Shown one piece after another: positions 9,129 through 18,141 of a stretch of DNA of 64,000 nt. The stretch's first letter is position 1. The number at the start of each line of letters is the position of its first letter. Under the pieces are notes generated by a model. The model was not told the DNA's origin. It searched no databases and saw nothing but the letters and a program-made list of their open reading frames with translations. Both the position numbers and the translations under genes were made by a program. Source of the DNA: Vibrio splendidus (lineage in GTDB: Bacteria; Pseudomonadota; Gammaproteobacteria; Enterobacterales; Vibrionaceae); the NCBI RefSeq assembly GCF_003345295.1, contig NZ_CP031055.1, positions 3,162,001 through 3,226,000 on the forward strand. The letters are read 5' to 3'.

Positions 9129-9277
9129 AACACTGGCAAACCCTTGGCCAATTCCGCCAACGCCACCCAGCGGTTGCTCAAGGCAAGCACATCATCCGTA
9201 ACAGCAAGGGCTACTATGCCTTCGAGCGCCAATACCAAGATGACAAGGTGTTGGTTGTGTACACCGGCTCGAAATAA
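9119..9277 (+). pseudogene. Displaced 3' end of the alpha-amylase gene
   Basis: Reading from GCA at 9119 gives 52 residues (ATVEHWQTLG onward to YTGSK) that continue the GH13 C-terminal domain. There is no start or ribosome site of its own. Adding one G in the junction GCG-CA would join the parts into a protein of about 695 residues, close to E. coli MalS (676). Confidence 0.8.
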
Positions 9278-9306
9278 TCGTTCATTGACATAAAATAGTA
9301 GAAACT

Positions 9307-9336
9307 AAAGGGGAAGCTTCGGCTTCTCCTTTTTTG
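9307..9336 (+). terminator. Alpha-amylase terminator
   Basis: A GGGGAAGC / GCTTCTCC stem with a TTCG tetraloop is followed by six T. Confidence 0.85.
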
Positions 9337-9532
9337 ATCACGAAATACTCGTTCAATAAGAAAGCAGACACTCATTAGTTAAACTTTATAGAAGTTTTTT
9401 TCGTGTTAGAGCATTTGGCGCTATGCGTCGCAAAAACATTGCGGTATGTTCAAGGAACACACTGATGGTAGACATAAGGTCTGCCTTAATGACACATAAC
9501 AAGCAATCACAATGAATTAGGTAAAATAAGTA

Positions 9533-10783
9533 ATGCAGTTCTCTAAGTTTGGTGAAAAGTTTAATCGATACTCTGGAATCACTCGTTTAATGGATGATTT
9601 GAATGATGGCCTGCGCACTCCTGGCGCAATCATGCTCGGTGGTGGCAACCCAGCCGCTATCCCAGCCATGCTCGATTACTTTAACCAAGCCAGTGCCGAC
9701 ATGCTCGCCAGTGGAGAACTCATCGCCGCCCTCGCCAACTACGATGGTCCGCAAGGCAAAGACAGCTTCATCAAGTCGTTAGCTACAATGCTAAAAGATA
9801 CTTACAGCTGGGACATCAGTGAGAAGAACATTAGCCTAACTAATGGCAGCCAAAGTGGCTTCTTCTACTTATTCAACTTGTTAGCAGGTCAGCAGCCAGA
9901 TGGCTCGCACAAGAAAATCTTGCTGCCAATCGCGCCTGAGTACATCGGTTACGGCGATGCTGGCATTGATGACGATATTTTTATCTCTTACCACCCAGAG
10001 ATCGAGTTGCTTGAAAACAGACAGTTCAAATACCACGTCGATTTTGAACAGCTCAAGGTTGATGATTCAGTTGCCGCTATCTGTGCTTCTCGCCCAACCA
10101 ACCCAACCGGTAACGTGCTGACTGACGAAGAAGTCCGTAAACTGGATAAACTAGCGCGTGAAAACAACATTCCGCTGCTGATCGATAATGCTTACGGCTT
10201 ACCGTTTCCAAACATCATCTTTGAAGATGTTGAACCGTTCTGGAATGAAAATACGATTCTGTGCATGAGCCTATCCAAGCTAGGCTTGCCAGGCGTGCGC
10301 TGCGGTATCGTGATTGCGAGCGAAGAAGTAACACAAGCACTGACCAACATGAATGGCATTATCAGCCTAGCACCCAATAGTGTTGGTCCTGCGATTGCTA
10401 ACCACATGATTGAAAAAGGCGATTTACTGCGCTTAAGCAGCGAGGTAATCAAACCTTTCTATAAAGATAAATCTCTACGTGCAGTTGAGCTCTTACAACA
10501 AGCGATCGATGACCCTCGCTTCCGTATCCACAAGCCTGAAGGCGCGATTTTCTTATGGCTATGGTTTGATGAGCTGCCGATTACCACCATGGAGCTGTAC
10601 GACCGCCTCAAAGCTCGTGGCGTATTGATTGTTCCGGGTGAATACTTCTTTATCGGCCAAGAAGACGAATGGGATCATGCCCATCAATGTCTACGCATGA
10701 ACTACGTGCAAGATGATGAGGCGATGCAGAAAGGCATTTCAATCATTGCTGAAGAAGTGAAAAAGGCTTACTCAGAACAGTAA
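9533..10783 (+). CDS. avtA: Valine-pyruvate aminotransferase
   Basis: 416 residues, the full length of AvtA (E. coli 417). It is a PLP-dependent class I/II aminotransferase that makes valine or alanine by exchange between 2-oxoisovalerate/valine and pyruvate/alanine. Visible motifs are GGGNPAAIP near residue 36, ASRPTNPTGNV (substrate side), DNAYGLPFPN, and the PLP lysine in SLSKLGLPGVRCG. Monocistronic, with terminators on both sides. Confidence 0.93.
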   Translation: MQFSKFGEKFNRYSGITRLMDDLNDGLRTPGAIMLGGGNPAAIPAMLDYFNQASADMLASGELIAALANYDGPQGKDSFIKSLATMLKDTYSWDISEKNISLTNGSQSGFFYLFNLLAGQQPDGSHKKILLPIAPEYIGYGDAGIDDDIFISYHPEIELLENRQFKYHVDFEQLKVDDSVAAICASRPTNPTGNVLTDEEVRKLDKLARENNIPLLIDNAYGLPFPNIIFEDVEPFWNENTILCMSLSKLGLPGVRCGIVIASEEVTQALTNMNGIISLAPNSVGPAIANHMIEKGDLLRLSSEVIKPFYKDKSLRAVELLQQAIDDPRFRIHKPEGAIFLWLWFDELPITTMELYDRLKARGVLIVPGEYFFIGQEDEWDHAHQCLRMNYVQDDEAMQKGISIIAEEVKKAYSEQ

Positions 10784-10818
10784 TAAAACCTTTTAGGTTA
10801 CTGTAGGCCAAATACAAT

Positions 10819-10843
10819 AAAGAGCACCTCATAAGGTGCTCTT
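10819..10843 (+). terminator. avtA terminator
   Basis: Stem AAAGAGCACC with GGTGCTCTTT around a short loop. Confidence 0.8.
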
Positions 10844-10871
10844 TCACTTTTACTTCCCGATAGTTTTTGTC

Positions 10872-11002
10872 ACTTGAATACCCTAAATAATTGGGGGTTC
10901 AGCTAGGCGACTAGAAAATTCAACCCGATGAGCATAGGGAACCTATGTGATTAGGGGGAATTTACGACGTCAACAACGCTGTAGCTTCAAGTATGACGGG
11001 TA
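10872..11002. repeat. Candidate Vibrio intergenic repeat, copy 1
   Basis: Intergenic block bounded by TTGAATACCC at the left and CTTCAAGTATGACGGGTAT at the right; the ends ATACCC/GGGTAT form an inverted repeat. In the middle is the hairpin GCATAGGGAACCTATGTG. From memory, similar blocks recur between genes in Vibrionaceae, but that is not checked here. A second element at 11825-11940 shares the core GAGCATAnnGAAnnTATGTGA, with one base fewer before GAA. Confidence 0.5.
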
Positions 11003-11437
11003 TTAGCCTTCGATTAGACCATTACCATTAATAGCAATCTTACGTGGTTGCATCGCTTCTGGGATTTCGCGTTCTAGGTCGATGTGAAGAAGACCATTTT
11101 CCATACTTGCACCTACCACTTTTACGTAGTCAGCCAGTTGGAATTTACGTTCGAAATCGCGCTCTGCAATACCTTGATATACGAAGGTTTTCTCTGCTTC
11201 AGCTTTACGCTCACCTTTAACAATTAACATGTTCTCTTTTTGAGTAAGATCTAATTGGTCATCTGCAAAACCAGCGACTGCCATAGTAATACGGTAGTTA
11301 TTCTCGTCTTTTTGCTCGATGTTATACGGAGGGTAACCGCCAGAAGCATTTTTTGATGTGTTCGCTTCCATCATATTGAATAGACGATCGAAGCCGATTG
11401 CGTTGCGGTAAAGTGGAGTGAAATCTACAGTTCTCAT
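11003..11437 (-). CDS. ibpA: Small heat-shock protein IbpA (Hsp20)
   Basis: 144 residues, the length of IbpA/IbpB. The start, MRTVDFTPLYRNAIGFDRLF, matches this group closely. The alpha-crystallin domain spans about residues 38-125 (YRITMAVAGF to GLLHIDLERE). The C-terminal I-x-I anchor is RKIAING. It is an ATP-independent holdase that binds aggregating proteins and hands them to DnaK/ClpB. Its leader has the shape of a ROSE thermometer, which explains heat control at translation. Single gene. Confidence 0.94.
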   Translation of the reverse strand: MRTVDFTPLYRNAIGFDRLFNMMEANTSKNASGGYPPYNIEQKDENNYRITMAVAGFADDQLDLTQKENMLIVKGERKAEAEKTFVYQGIAERDFERKFQLADYVKVVGASMENGLLHIDLEREIPEAMQPRKIAINGNGLIEG

Positions 11438-11520
11438 AATGCTATCCTTTTAGTAAGCAATAGTCTTAGCCGTGAATTTTACTGAGTTCGAACCTGTGTG
11501 TGACCCAGTAAACAGCTAAG
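11438..11520 (-). promoter_or_regulatory. ROSE-like RNA thermometer in the ibpA leader
   Basis: Minus strand. A long imperfect hairpin pairs CTTAGC with GCTAAG and TTTACTG with CAGTAAA. A short 3' hairpin then pairs CTATTGCTT (11462-11454) with the Shine-Dalgarno segment AAGGATAG just before ATG. TTGCT facing AGGA, with G opposite G, is the signature of ROSE elements of ibpA-type genes. Confidence 0.82.
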
Positions 11521-11783
11521 GGATTCAGTTCGCATTCCTCGGGTTTCACCTCTATTGGCGACAACGCTGGGACATGGCAATGAATCAATTTTTAAATTGT
11601 GTGCTGACAAAGTTATCCTCTCTTGAGCGATACTTCGTCAGCGATAATGAAGGTTCTGTTTCTTCTCTTGTAGAGCAAGACAGTCATCCTCTTCACAACT
11701 AGATATGTGGATTGAGCAAAATAGTTTCAAGGGATTATTTTCAATTATTTTTCCAATCCAATATTTTTCAGTCACTTAAAAAC
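11521..11783. other. Intergenic region upstream of the ibpA leader
   Basis: Presumably holds the ibpA promoter on the minus strand. I found no convincing sigma-32 pair (CTTGAA with CCCCAT) and no ORF. Confidence 0.4.
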
Positions 11784-11814
11784 AAAAAAGACCGCCATTT
11801 TTGGCAGTCTTTTT
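11784..11814. terminator. Hairpin terminator between gyrB and ibpA
   Basis: AAAAAAGAC-CGCC and GGCAGTCTTTTT arms with one mismatch and a T/A flank on each side. It lies downstream of gyrB on the minus strand. Confidence 0.7.
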
Positions 11815-11824
11815 AATAACAAAT

Positions 11825-11940
11825 TTAGTTTTTTGAGACGAAGCTATTTCGTTTTAGTTCAAGGAAGAGGCGCGGAGCATACGAATGTATGTGAGCACCT
11901 CTGACACAGAAATTAAGCGAAAAAGCAAAGTATCAAAGGT
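11825..11940. repeat. Candidate Vibrio intergenic repeat, copy 2
   Basis: Non-coding block between gyrB and its terminator. It has the core hairpin GCATACGAATGTATGTG inside GAGGCGCGGAGCATAC and GAGCACCTC. The core resembles the repeat at 10872-11002, but the stem bases differ and still pair (AGG/CCT there, AC/GT here). The flanks are otherwise unlike. Confidence 0.45.
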
Positions 11941-11941
11941 A

Positions 11942-14359
11942 CTAAACGTCTAGGTTTGCTACTTTCAATGCATTCTCTTCGATGAAGTTACGACGAGGCT
12001 CTACTTGGTCGCCCATCAACGTTGTAAACAACAGATCAGCACCAACAGCATCTTCAATCGTTACTTGCATCATACGACGAGTTTCAGGATCCATTGTCGT
12101 TTCCCAAAGCTGATCAGGGTTCATCTCACCTAGACCTTTGTATCGTTGTAGGCTCAGACCACGACGAGACTCTTTCACTAACCAGTTCAGAGCTTCAACA
12201 AAGCTAGAAACCGCTTGAGTACGCTCACCACGCTTGATGTAAGCGCCTTCTTCAATCAAGCCGTCAAGCGCTTCAGAAAGATCTGCTAGCTTACCAAACT
12301 CTTTCGAGTTGATAAGGTCAATGCTCAGTACATGTTCGTGAGTAACACCGTGTGTACGCACTACAATCTTAGGAACGCTTAAACCTAGCTCTTCGTGTTT
12401 TTCAACTTCAAGAGAATATTGGCTCGCACCCGCTTCTTTGCCGTTTAGCTGCTCTACAAGCTGCTTACCCCAAGCTTCAACGGCTACTTCATCATGACAC
12501 TGCTCAGCGGTTAGGCGAGGTACATAAATCAGTTCGTGAATCAATGCGCGTGGGTAACGACGGCTCATACGATCAACCAGCTTAATACCCGCATTGTATT
12601 GATGAACAAGCTTCTCTAAGCCTTCACCAGCAAACGCAGGCGCTTCAGGGTTTACGTGCAATTCTGCATTGTCTAAAGCTAAAGATACTTGATACTGGTT
12701 CATCGCATCTTCATCTTTGATGTACTGCTCTTGCTTACCCTTCTTCACTTTGTAAAGTGGTGGCTGAGCAATGTAGATGTAACCACGTTCAATCAACTCT
12801 GGCATTTGACGGTAGAAGAACGTCAGTAGCAGGGTACGGATGTGAGAACCATCGACATCGGCATCGGTCATGATGATGATGTTGTGGTAACGCAGTTTAT
12901 CTGGGTTGTATTCGTCACGACCAATACCACAACCAAGTGCTGTGATGAGCGTTGCAACTTCTTGAGAAGAAAGCATTTTATCGAAACGTGCTTTCTCTAC
13001 GTTAAGGATTTTACCTTTAAGCGGTAGGATTGCTTGGTTCTTACGGTTACGCCCCTGCTTAGCTGATCCGCCAGCAGAGTCTCCTTCCACAATATATAGT
13101 TCAGACAGTGCTGGATCTTTTTCCTGACAGTCAGCTAGTTTACCTGGAAGACCCGCTAAATCTAATGCGCCTTTACGACGTGTCATCTCACGAGCTTTAC
13201 GCGCTGCATCACGAGCACGTGCTGCATCGATAATTTTCGAACAAACGATTTTCGCTTCACCTGGGTTCTCAATTAAGAACTCAGACAGTTTCTCACCCAT
13301 TGTAGACTCAACCGCAGACTTCACTTCTGAAGAAACCAGTTTGTCTTTAGTTTGGCTTGAGAACTTAGGATCTGGCACTTTCACCGAAACAATCGCCGTC
13401 AAACCTTCACGAGCATCATCACCTGATGTTGAAGTCTTCGCTTTCTTCGAGAAGCCTTCTTTGTCCATGAAGCTGTTCAATGTACGTGTTAGTGCACCAC
13501 GGAAACCCGCTAAGTGAGCACCACCATCACGCTGAGGGATGTTGTTGGTGAAACAATAAATATTTTCTTGGTAACCGTCATTCCATTGCATCGCAACTTC
13601 AACGGTAATACCGTCTTCACGCTCATGATCGAAATGGAATATTTTCTGGATAATTGGTGTTTTGTTGGTGTTTAAGTGCTCAACAAACGCTTGGATACCG
13701 CCTTCGTATTCGAAGTGATCCATTTTGTCTTCTTCGCGCTTATCAATTAGCTTAATTGATACACCTGAGTTCAAGAATGATAGCTCGCGTAGACGCTTAG
13801 CTAAAATATCGTAATGGAACTCGATGTTATTGAAGGTTTCTTCACTCGGCCAGAAACGAATCTCTGTACCTGTTTTGTCCGTGTCACCCACAACCGCTAG
13901 TGGCGCTTGAGGCTCACCGTGGCAGTATGTTTGAGTGTGGATTTTGCCACCGCGATGGATAGTAAGAGTAACTTGCTTAGAAAGTGCGTTAACTACTGAA
14001 ACACCAACACCGTGCAGACCACCAGATACTTTGTACGAGTTATCATCGAACTTACCACCAGCGTGAAGAACCGTCATGATTACTTCTGCTGCTGATACTT
14101 TTTCTTCTGGGTGCAATTCAGTTGGAATACCACGGCCGTCATCGCTTACTGACACAGAACTATCTTCATGGATAGTTACGATGATGTCATTACAGTGACC
14201 AGCGAGTGCTTCATCAATAGAGTTATCTACCACCTCAAAAACCATGTGGTGCAGACCGGTACCATCATCCGTGTCGCCAATGTACATTCCAGGACGCTTA
14301 CGTACCGCATCCAGACCCTTCAGTACTTTAATACTCGATGAATCGTAATTATCTGACAT
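11942..14359 (-). CDS. gyrB: DNA gyrase subunit B
   Basis: 805 residues, like other gamma-proteobacterial GyrB. The GHKL ATPase domain comes first (VVDNSIDEALAGHC; DDGRGIPTE; GLHGVG), then the transducer domain. The TOPRIM domain has EGDSAGGSAKQGRN starting near residue 425 and the metal-binding DADVDGSH. The C-terminal part ends with RYKGLGEMNPDQLWETTMDP. With GyrA it introduces negative supercoils. Last gene of the dnaA-dnaN-recF-gyrB cluster, 17 bases after recF. Confidence 0.98.
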   Translation of the reverse strand: MSDNYDSSSIKVLKGLDAVRKRPGMYIGDTDDGTGLHHMVFEVVDNSIDEALAGHCNDIIVTIHEDSSVSVSDDGRGIPTELHPEEKVSAAEVIMTVLHAGGKFDDNSYKVSGGLHGVGVSVVNALSKQVTLTIHRGGKIHTQTYCHGEPQAPLAVVGDTDKTGTEIRFWPSEETFNNIEFHYDILAKRLRELSFLNSGVSIKLIDKREEDKMDHFEYEGGIQAFVEHLNTNKTPIIQKIFHFDHEREDGITVEVAMQWNDGYQENIYCFTNNIPQRDGGAHLAGFRGALTRTLNSFMDKEGFSKKAKTSTSGDDAREGLTAIVSVKVPDPKFSSQTKDKLVSSEVKSAVESTMGEKLSEFLIENPGEAKIVCSKIIDAARARDAARKAREMTRRKGALDLAGLPGKLADCQEKDPALSELYIVEGDSAGGSAKQGRNRKNQAILPLKGKILNVEKARFDKMLSSQEVATLITALGCGIGRDEYNPDKLRYHNIIIMTDADVDGSHIRTLLLTFFYRQMPELIERGYIYIAQPPLYKVKKGKQEQYIKDEDAMNQYQVSLALDNAELHVNPEAPAFAGEGLEKLVHQYNAGIKLVDRMSRRYPRALIHELIYVPRLTAEQCHDEVAVEAWGKQLVEQLNGKEAGASQYSLEVEKHEELGLSVPKIVVRTHGVTHEHVLSIDLINSKEFGKLADLSEALDGLIEEGAYIKRGERTQAVSSFVEALNWLVKESRRGLSLQRYKGLGEMNPDQLWETTMDPETRRMMQVTIEDAVGADLLFTTLMGDQVEPRRNFIEENALKVANLDV

Positions 14360-14376
14360 AGTTACTCTCTGACTAA

Positions 14377-15456
14377 TTATCCTTGCTCTATTTTGCCATG
14401 TTCCACATGAAACATCCTGCTATTTTCGTCATGCATATCTGCAATCTGATCAGCGGTAATAGAGCTTACAAAAACTTGAGCCTTGGTCGCCTTTAAACAC
14501 TCAGCAAGACGTGCTCGGCGTTGGCTATCTAATTCGGAAGCAAAGTCATCTATCAAGTAGATGCACTGCTTACCTGTCATTTGAGTGAGGTGTTGCCCTT
14601 GTGCTACTCGTAGCGCGCACACCATCAACTTCAACTGACCTCGTGACAAGACATCTTCCACTGGAGTGCCGTTCACTTTTATCTTTAGATCCGCTTTGTT
14701 TGGCCCACTGAAGGTGTAACCAAGCTGCTGATCCCTTTCAAAATTCTTTTCTAATATCTCGGCGTATGGGGTGTCTTTATCCCAACCTCGATAGTAGTTA
14801 ATCTTTATCTCAAACTCAGGCAAGAAGGTCGCGCAGATTTCTTCGGCGACTTCTTTAAGCTGTTCAACGTAAGTGGCACGCCACTGGCTGATGCTTTCAG
14901 CTAAACGGGCCAATTCTTGATCCCAATAGCTCAGTTCTCGATAGTTCGTCGCCGTTTTCAATAATGCATTACGCTGTTTATTGAGGCGCTTTACCCTGCC
15001 CCAAGCATCATAAAAACCCGACTCACTGTGGAAGACTCCCCAATCAATGAATGCGCGGCGATGCTTAGGTCCATCGGTTAGTAAATCAAACCCTTCGGGG
15101 TGAATCAACTGCAAAGGTAAGACTTGAGCTAACTGAGCCAATTTTTGCCCAGATTGACCGCTTATTTTAACCTCTGTGGTGCCATCGCGCTGCTTATTAA
15201 TGCCAATTGGCAGCTCAAATTGATCCGAGGTCAAAAAACGGCCATGGACAAACAGTTCGCTACACTCATTTTGAATGATACGACCGGTTAAGGAGCTTTT
15301 GAACGAGCGACCATGTCCGAGCAGATACACCGCTTCAAGGACGCTGGTTTTGCCGCTTCCGTTAGCCCCTATAAGAAAGTTAAAGCCTGATGACGGTTGA
15401 ATGTCACAGGCTTCAATATTTCTAAACTGCTTTACGATTAAGCGCGATAAAGGCAT
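14377..15456 (-). CDS. recF: DNA replication and repair protein RecF
   Basis: 359 residues. SMC-like ATPase with Walker A GANGSGKTS (residues 30-38), signature LSRGQLKLM and Walker B IYLIDDFASELD. With RecO and RecR it loads RecA at single-strand gaps. It follows dnaN by about 80 bases. The C-terminal tail MFHVEHGKI is encoded by a near-palindrome matching a parS site, where E. coli RecF has MFTVEKGKI from memory. Confidence 0.97.
   Translation of the reverse strand: MPLSRLIVKQFRNIEACDIQPSSGFNFLIGANGSGKTSVLEAVYLLGHGRSFKSSLTGRIIQNECSELFVHGRFLTSDQFELPIGINKQRDGTTEVKISGQSGQKLAQLAQVLPLQLIHPEGFDLLTDGPKHRRAFIDWGVFHSESGFYDAWGRVKRLNKQRNALLKTATNYRELSYWDQELARLAESISQWRATYVEQLKEVAEEICATFLPEFEIKINYYRGWDKDTPYAEILEKNFERDQQLGYTFSGPNKADLKIKVNGTPVEDVLSRGQLKLMVCALRVAQGQHLTQMTGKQCIYLIDDFASELDSQRRARLAECLKATKAQVFVSSITADQIADMHDENSRMFHVEHGKIEQG
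14399..14414. promoter_or_regulatory. parS: parS-like ParB-binding site within recF
   Basis: TGTTCCACATGAAACA differs from the chromosomal parS consensus TGTTNCACGTGAAACA at one central base. It lies about 14 kb from parAB and 11 kb from oriC, the usual neighbourhood of parS. I saw no other copy as close to consensus in the window, but this was a reading, not a computed search. Confidence 0.6.
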
Positions 15457-15537
15457 AACGTCTTCATATTAATCTTCAATCACGGCTCGATAGACAAACG
15501 TTGTTGATAAGCAAACATAATGTATAAATAAACACAG

Positions 15538-16638
15538 TTACAAACGAATCGGCATAACAACGTACATCGCGCTGTCATCTTGTGCATTTTCAATCAACGC
15601 ACTCGCATTCGCGTCTGACATTGAGATTCGAACCTGTTCACAACGCAGTGTGTTCAATACATCCAATACGTAGCTTACGTTGAAGCCAATCTCTAGCGCG
15701 TCACCGTCGAAGGTGACGTCTAGCACTTCTTCCGCTTCTTCTTGTTCTGGGTTGTTCGCCGTAATACGCATCTCGGTATCTACAAGATTAACGCGAACAC
15801 CACGGAATTTTTCATTCGACAGAATCGCAGCACGAGAAAACGCTGAACGTAACTCATCGCAGCCGGCTTCTAATGTCTTAGTGGTATTTTGTGGCATTAC
15901 GCGGCGATAATCAGGAAAACGACCATCAACCAGCTTAGAAGTGAAGACATAGTTGTTCACTTCAGCACGCACGTTAGAGTTACCAATCTGCAGCGTTACT
16001 GGCTGTTCAGGAGCATCGAGTAGCTTCACCAACTCTTGCACACCTTTACGAGGAACAATGATCTGCTTCTGAGCAAAATCAGCACCCAGTTGCGCTTGAG
16101 ATACCGCCATACGGTGACCATCAGTTGCAACACTACGTAAGATAGAACCTTCAATCTCAAACAGCATACCGTTGAGGTAGTAACGAACGTCTTGGTTCGC
16201 CATTGAGAATTGTGTTTTCTCGATAAGACCGCGTAATTCAGCTTGTGTCACTGACACTTCAACTTCACTGCTCCAATCTTCAATATTTGGAAAATCTGCC
16301 GCAGGTAATGTTGCCAATGAGAAACGGCTACGACCAGAACGAACCTGAACACGGTCACCATCCAATACCACAGTGATCACTGAGCTATCTGGCAAACCGC
16401 GACAGATATCTAGGAACTTACGTGAAGGTACGGTAATGCTGCCCGCTTCGAAATCACCTTCAAGCGTTACACGGCTGATCAATTCAACTTCTAGATCCGT
16501 CGCTGTCATCGACAACACGTTATCTTCTACTTTAATCAGTAGGTTTCCTAGAATTGGAAGCGTTGGCCTGCCACCGAGTGCGCCAGATACTTGTTGTAAT
16601 GGCTTTATCAGGTGACTACGTTCAATGGTAAATTTCAT
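15538..16638 (-). CDS. dnaN: DNA polymerase III beta subunit (sliding clamp)
   Basis: 366 residues, the standard length. Three successive clamp domains of about 120 residues each. It starts MKFTIERSHLIKPLQQVSGAL and ends in the conserved VVMPIRL, which lies by the peptide-binding pocket. The dimeric ring tethers Pol III and other clamp-binding proteins to DNA. It lies 81 bases after dnaA. Confidence 0.98.
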   Translation of the reverse strand: MKFTIERSHLIKPLQQVSGALGGRPTLPILGNLLIKVEDNVLSMTATDLEVELISRVTLEGDFEAGSITVPSRKFLDICRGLPDSSVITVVLDGDRVQVRSGRSRFSLATLPAADFPNIEDWSSEVEVSVTQAELRGLIEKTQFSMANQDVRYYLNGMLFEIEGSILRSVATDGHRMAVSQAQLGADFAQKQIIVPRKGVQELVKLLDAPEQPVTLQIGNSNVRAEVNNYVFTSKLVDGRFPDYRRVMPQNTTKTLEAGCDELRSAFSRAAILSNEKFRGVRVNLVDTEMRITANNPEQEEAEEVLDVTFDGDALEIGFNVSYVLDVLNTLRCEQVRISMSDANASALIENAQDDSAMYVVMPIRL

Positions 16639-16719
16639 ATCTTGCTCTTACGGTCTAAATGGCACTGCGTAATAGTACGTGGCCAAGATTCTGCTTATTA
16701 AGGTTAAGAATACTGTGTA

Positions 16720-18141
16720 TTAAGAAGAAAGGGTACGAATCAAGTTCGAATAATCTTCTTTAATGTCGTGGCTCTCTTCACGCAGCTGAGCAATCTTACG
16801 ACAAGCGTGCAGCACAGTCGTGTGGTCACGGCCACCGAATGCATCACCAATTTCAGGCAAGCTGTGGTTAGTCAGCTCTTTAGCCAGTGCCATCGCCAAT
16901 TGGCGCGGACGAGCAACAGAACGAGAACGACGTTTAGATAATAGATCAGCGACTTTGATTTTGTAGTATTCAGCGACTGTCTTTTGAATGTTATCAATGG
17001 TGACCAGTTTTTCTTGCAGGGCAAGTAAGTCACGCAGTGCTTCACGCACGAAATCGATCGTGATCGGACGGCCAGTGAAGTTTGCATTCGCAATAACACG
17101 GTTCAATGCGCCTTCTAGCTCACGAACGTTAGAGCGTAAACGCTTCGCAATAAAGAACGCCACTTCATCCGCAAGATGAATTTGGTGGTCTTCGGCTTTC
17201 TTCATCAAGATCGCCACACGAGTCTCAAGCTCAGGTGGCTCAATCGCAACCGTCAAACCCCAACCGAAGCGGGATTTAAGACGATCCTCTACCCCGTTGA
17301 TCTCTTTTGGATAACGGTCAGACGTTAGGATGATCTGTTGATTGCCTTCAAGCAACGCATTAAAGGTATGGAAGAACTCTTCTTGAGAGCGCTCTTTGTT
17401 AGCAAAAAATTGGATATCATCGATAAGCAATGCATCAACACTACGGTAGTAGCGCTTAAATTCTTCAATCGCATTGTTTTGGAGCGCTTTCACCATGTCT
17501 TGAACAAAGCGCTCTGAGTGCATGTAAACCACTTTAGCATTCGGCTTATTATCAACAATGGCGTTACCCACCGCATGCAACAAGTGCGTTTTACCTAAAC
17601 CAGTACCGCCATACAAAAACAACGGGTTGTAAGCGGTTCCTGGGTTATCAGAAACCTGACGTGCCGCAGCCAAACCCAGTTGGTTCGACTTACCTTCAAC
17701 AAAGTTATTGAACTTATGTTTTGGGTTCACGTTTGAACGGTGATTAAGGTCAACCGCTACAGGTTCTTCATCACGCCAGATATTGTGTACTGGTTTGCGT
17801 GCTTGTAGCTGCGCAGGTGCAGACGACTCAGCAGCTACATCAGCAGCAGTACGTGTACGAGCAGGGGCGATAGCCTCAGACCTTGGAGCAATGACTCGTT
17901 TACTTCCAATCTCAAAATGAAGATGCGGGATATCATTACCACAATATTCTTGTAGCAAACGGTTAATGCTATTTAGGTACTTATCGCGCACCCAATCGAG
18001 TACAAATCGGTTTGGTGCAAATAGAGTTAGAGTATTACCATTGAGCTCCGCTTGTAACGGACGTACCCACATACTGAATTCTGTAGCTGGTAACTCTTCT
18101 TGAAGCTGTTGCAAGCATTGCAACCAAAGCGAAGATGACAC
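16720..18141 (-). CDS. dnaA: Chromosomal replication initiator DnaA
   Basis: 473 residues. Domain I (residues 1-85) begins SSLWLQCLQQLQEELPATEF. A variable linker follows to about 140. The AAA+ domain has Walker A GGTGLGKTH (Lys184) and Walker B LLIDDIQF. Domain IV ends with the DNA-binding signature GGRDHTTVLHACRKI. It binds DnaA boxes and melts oriC, which lies 7.5 kb away at 25.3-25.7 kb. DnaA-box-like sites upstream suggest autoregulation. The first gene of the leftward dnaA-dnaN-recF-gyrB cluster. Confidence 0.98.
   Translation of the reverse strand: MSSSLWLQCLQQLQEELPATEFSMWVRPLQAELNGNTLTLFAPNRFVLDWVRDKYLNSINRLLQEYCGNDIPHLHFEIGSKRVIAPRSEAIAPARTRTAADVAAESSAPAQLQARKPVHNIWRDEEPVAVDLNHRSNVNPKHKFNNFVEGKSNQLGLAAARQVSDNPGTAYNPLFLYGGTGLGKTHLLHAVGNAIVDNKPNAKVVYMHSERFVQDMVKALQNNAIEEFKRYYRSVDALLIDDIQFFANKERSQEEFFHTFNALLEGNQQIILTSDRYPKEINGVEDRLKSRFGWGLTVAIEPPELETRVAILMKKAEDHQIHLADEVAFFIAKRLRSNVRELEGALNRVIANANFTGRPITIDFVREALRDLLALQEKLVTIDNIQKTVAEYYKIKVADLLSKRRSRSVARPRQLAMALAKELTNHSLPEIGDAFGGRDHTTVLHACRKIAQLREESHDIKEDYSNLIRTLSS

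Noticed and set aside
9105..9130. Programmed ribosomal frameshift at the amylase break
   Set aside because: No slippery heptamer or strong downstream structure at the junction; simple one-base loss explains the data.
11481..11500. tRNA-like T-loop sequence GTTCGAAC
   Set aside because: It is part of the ibpA leader hairpin; no acceptor or anticodon stems around it.
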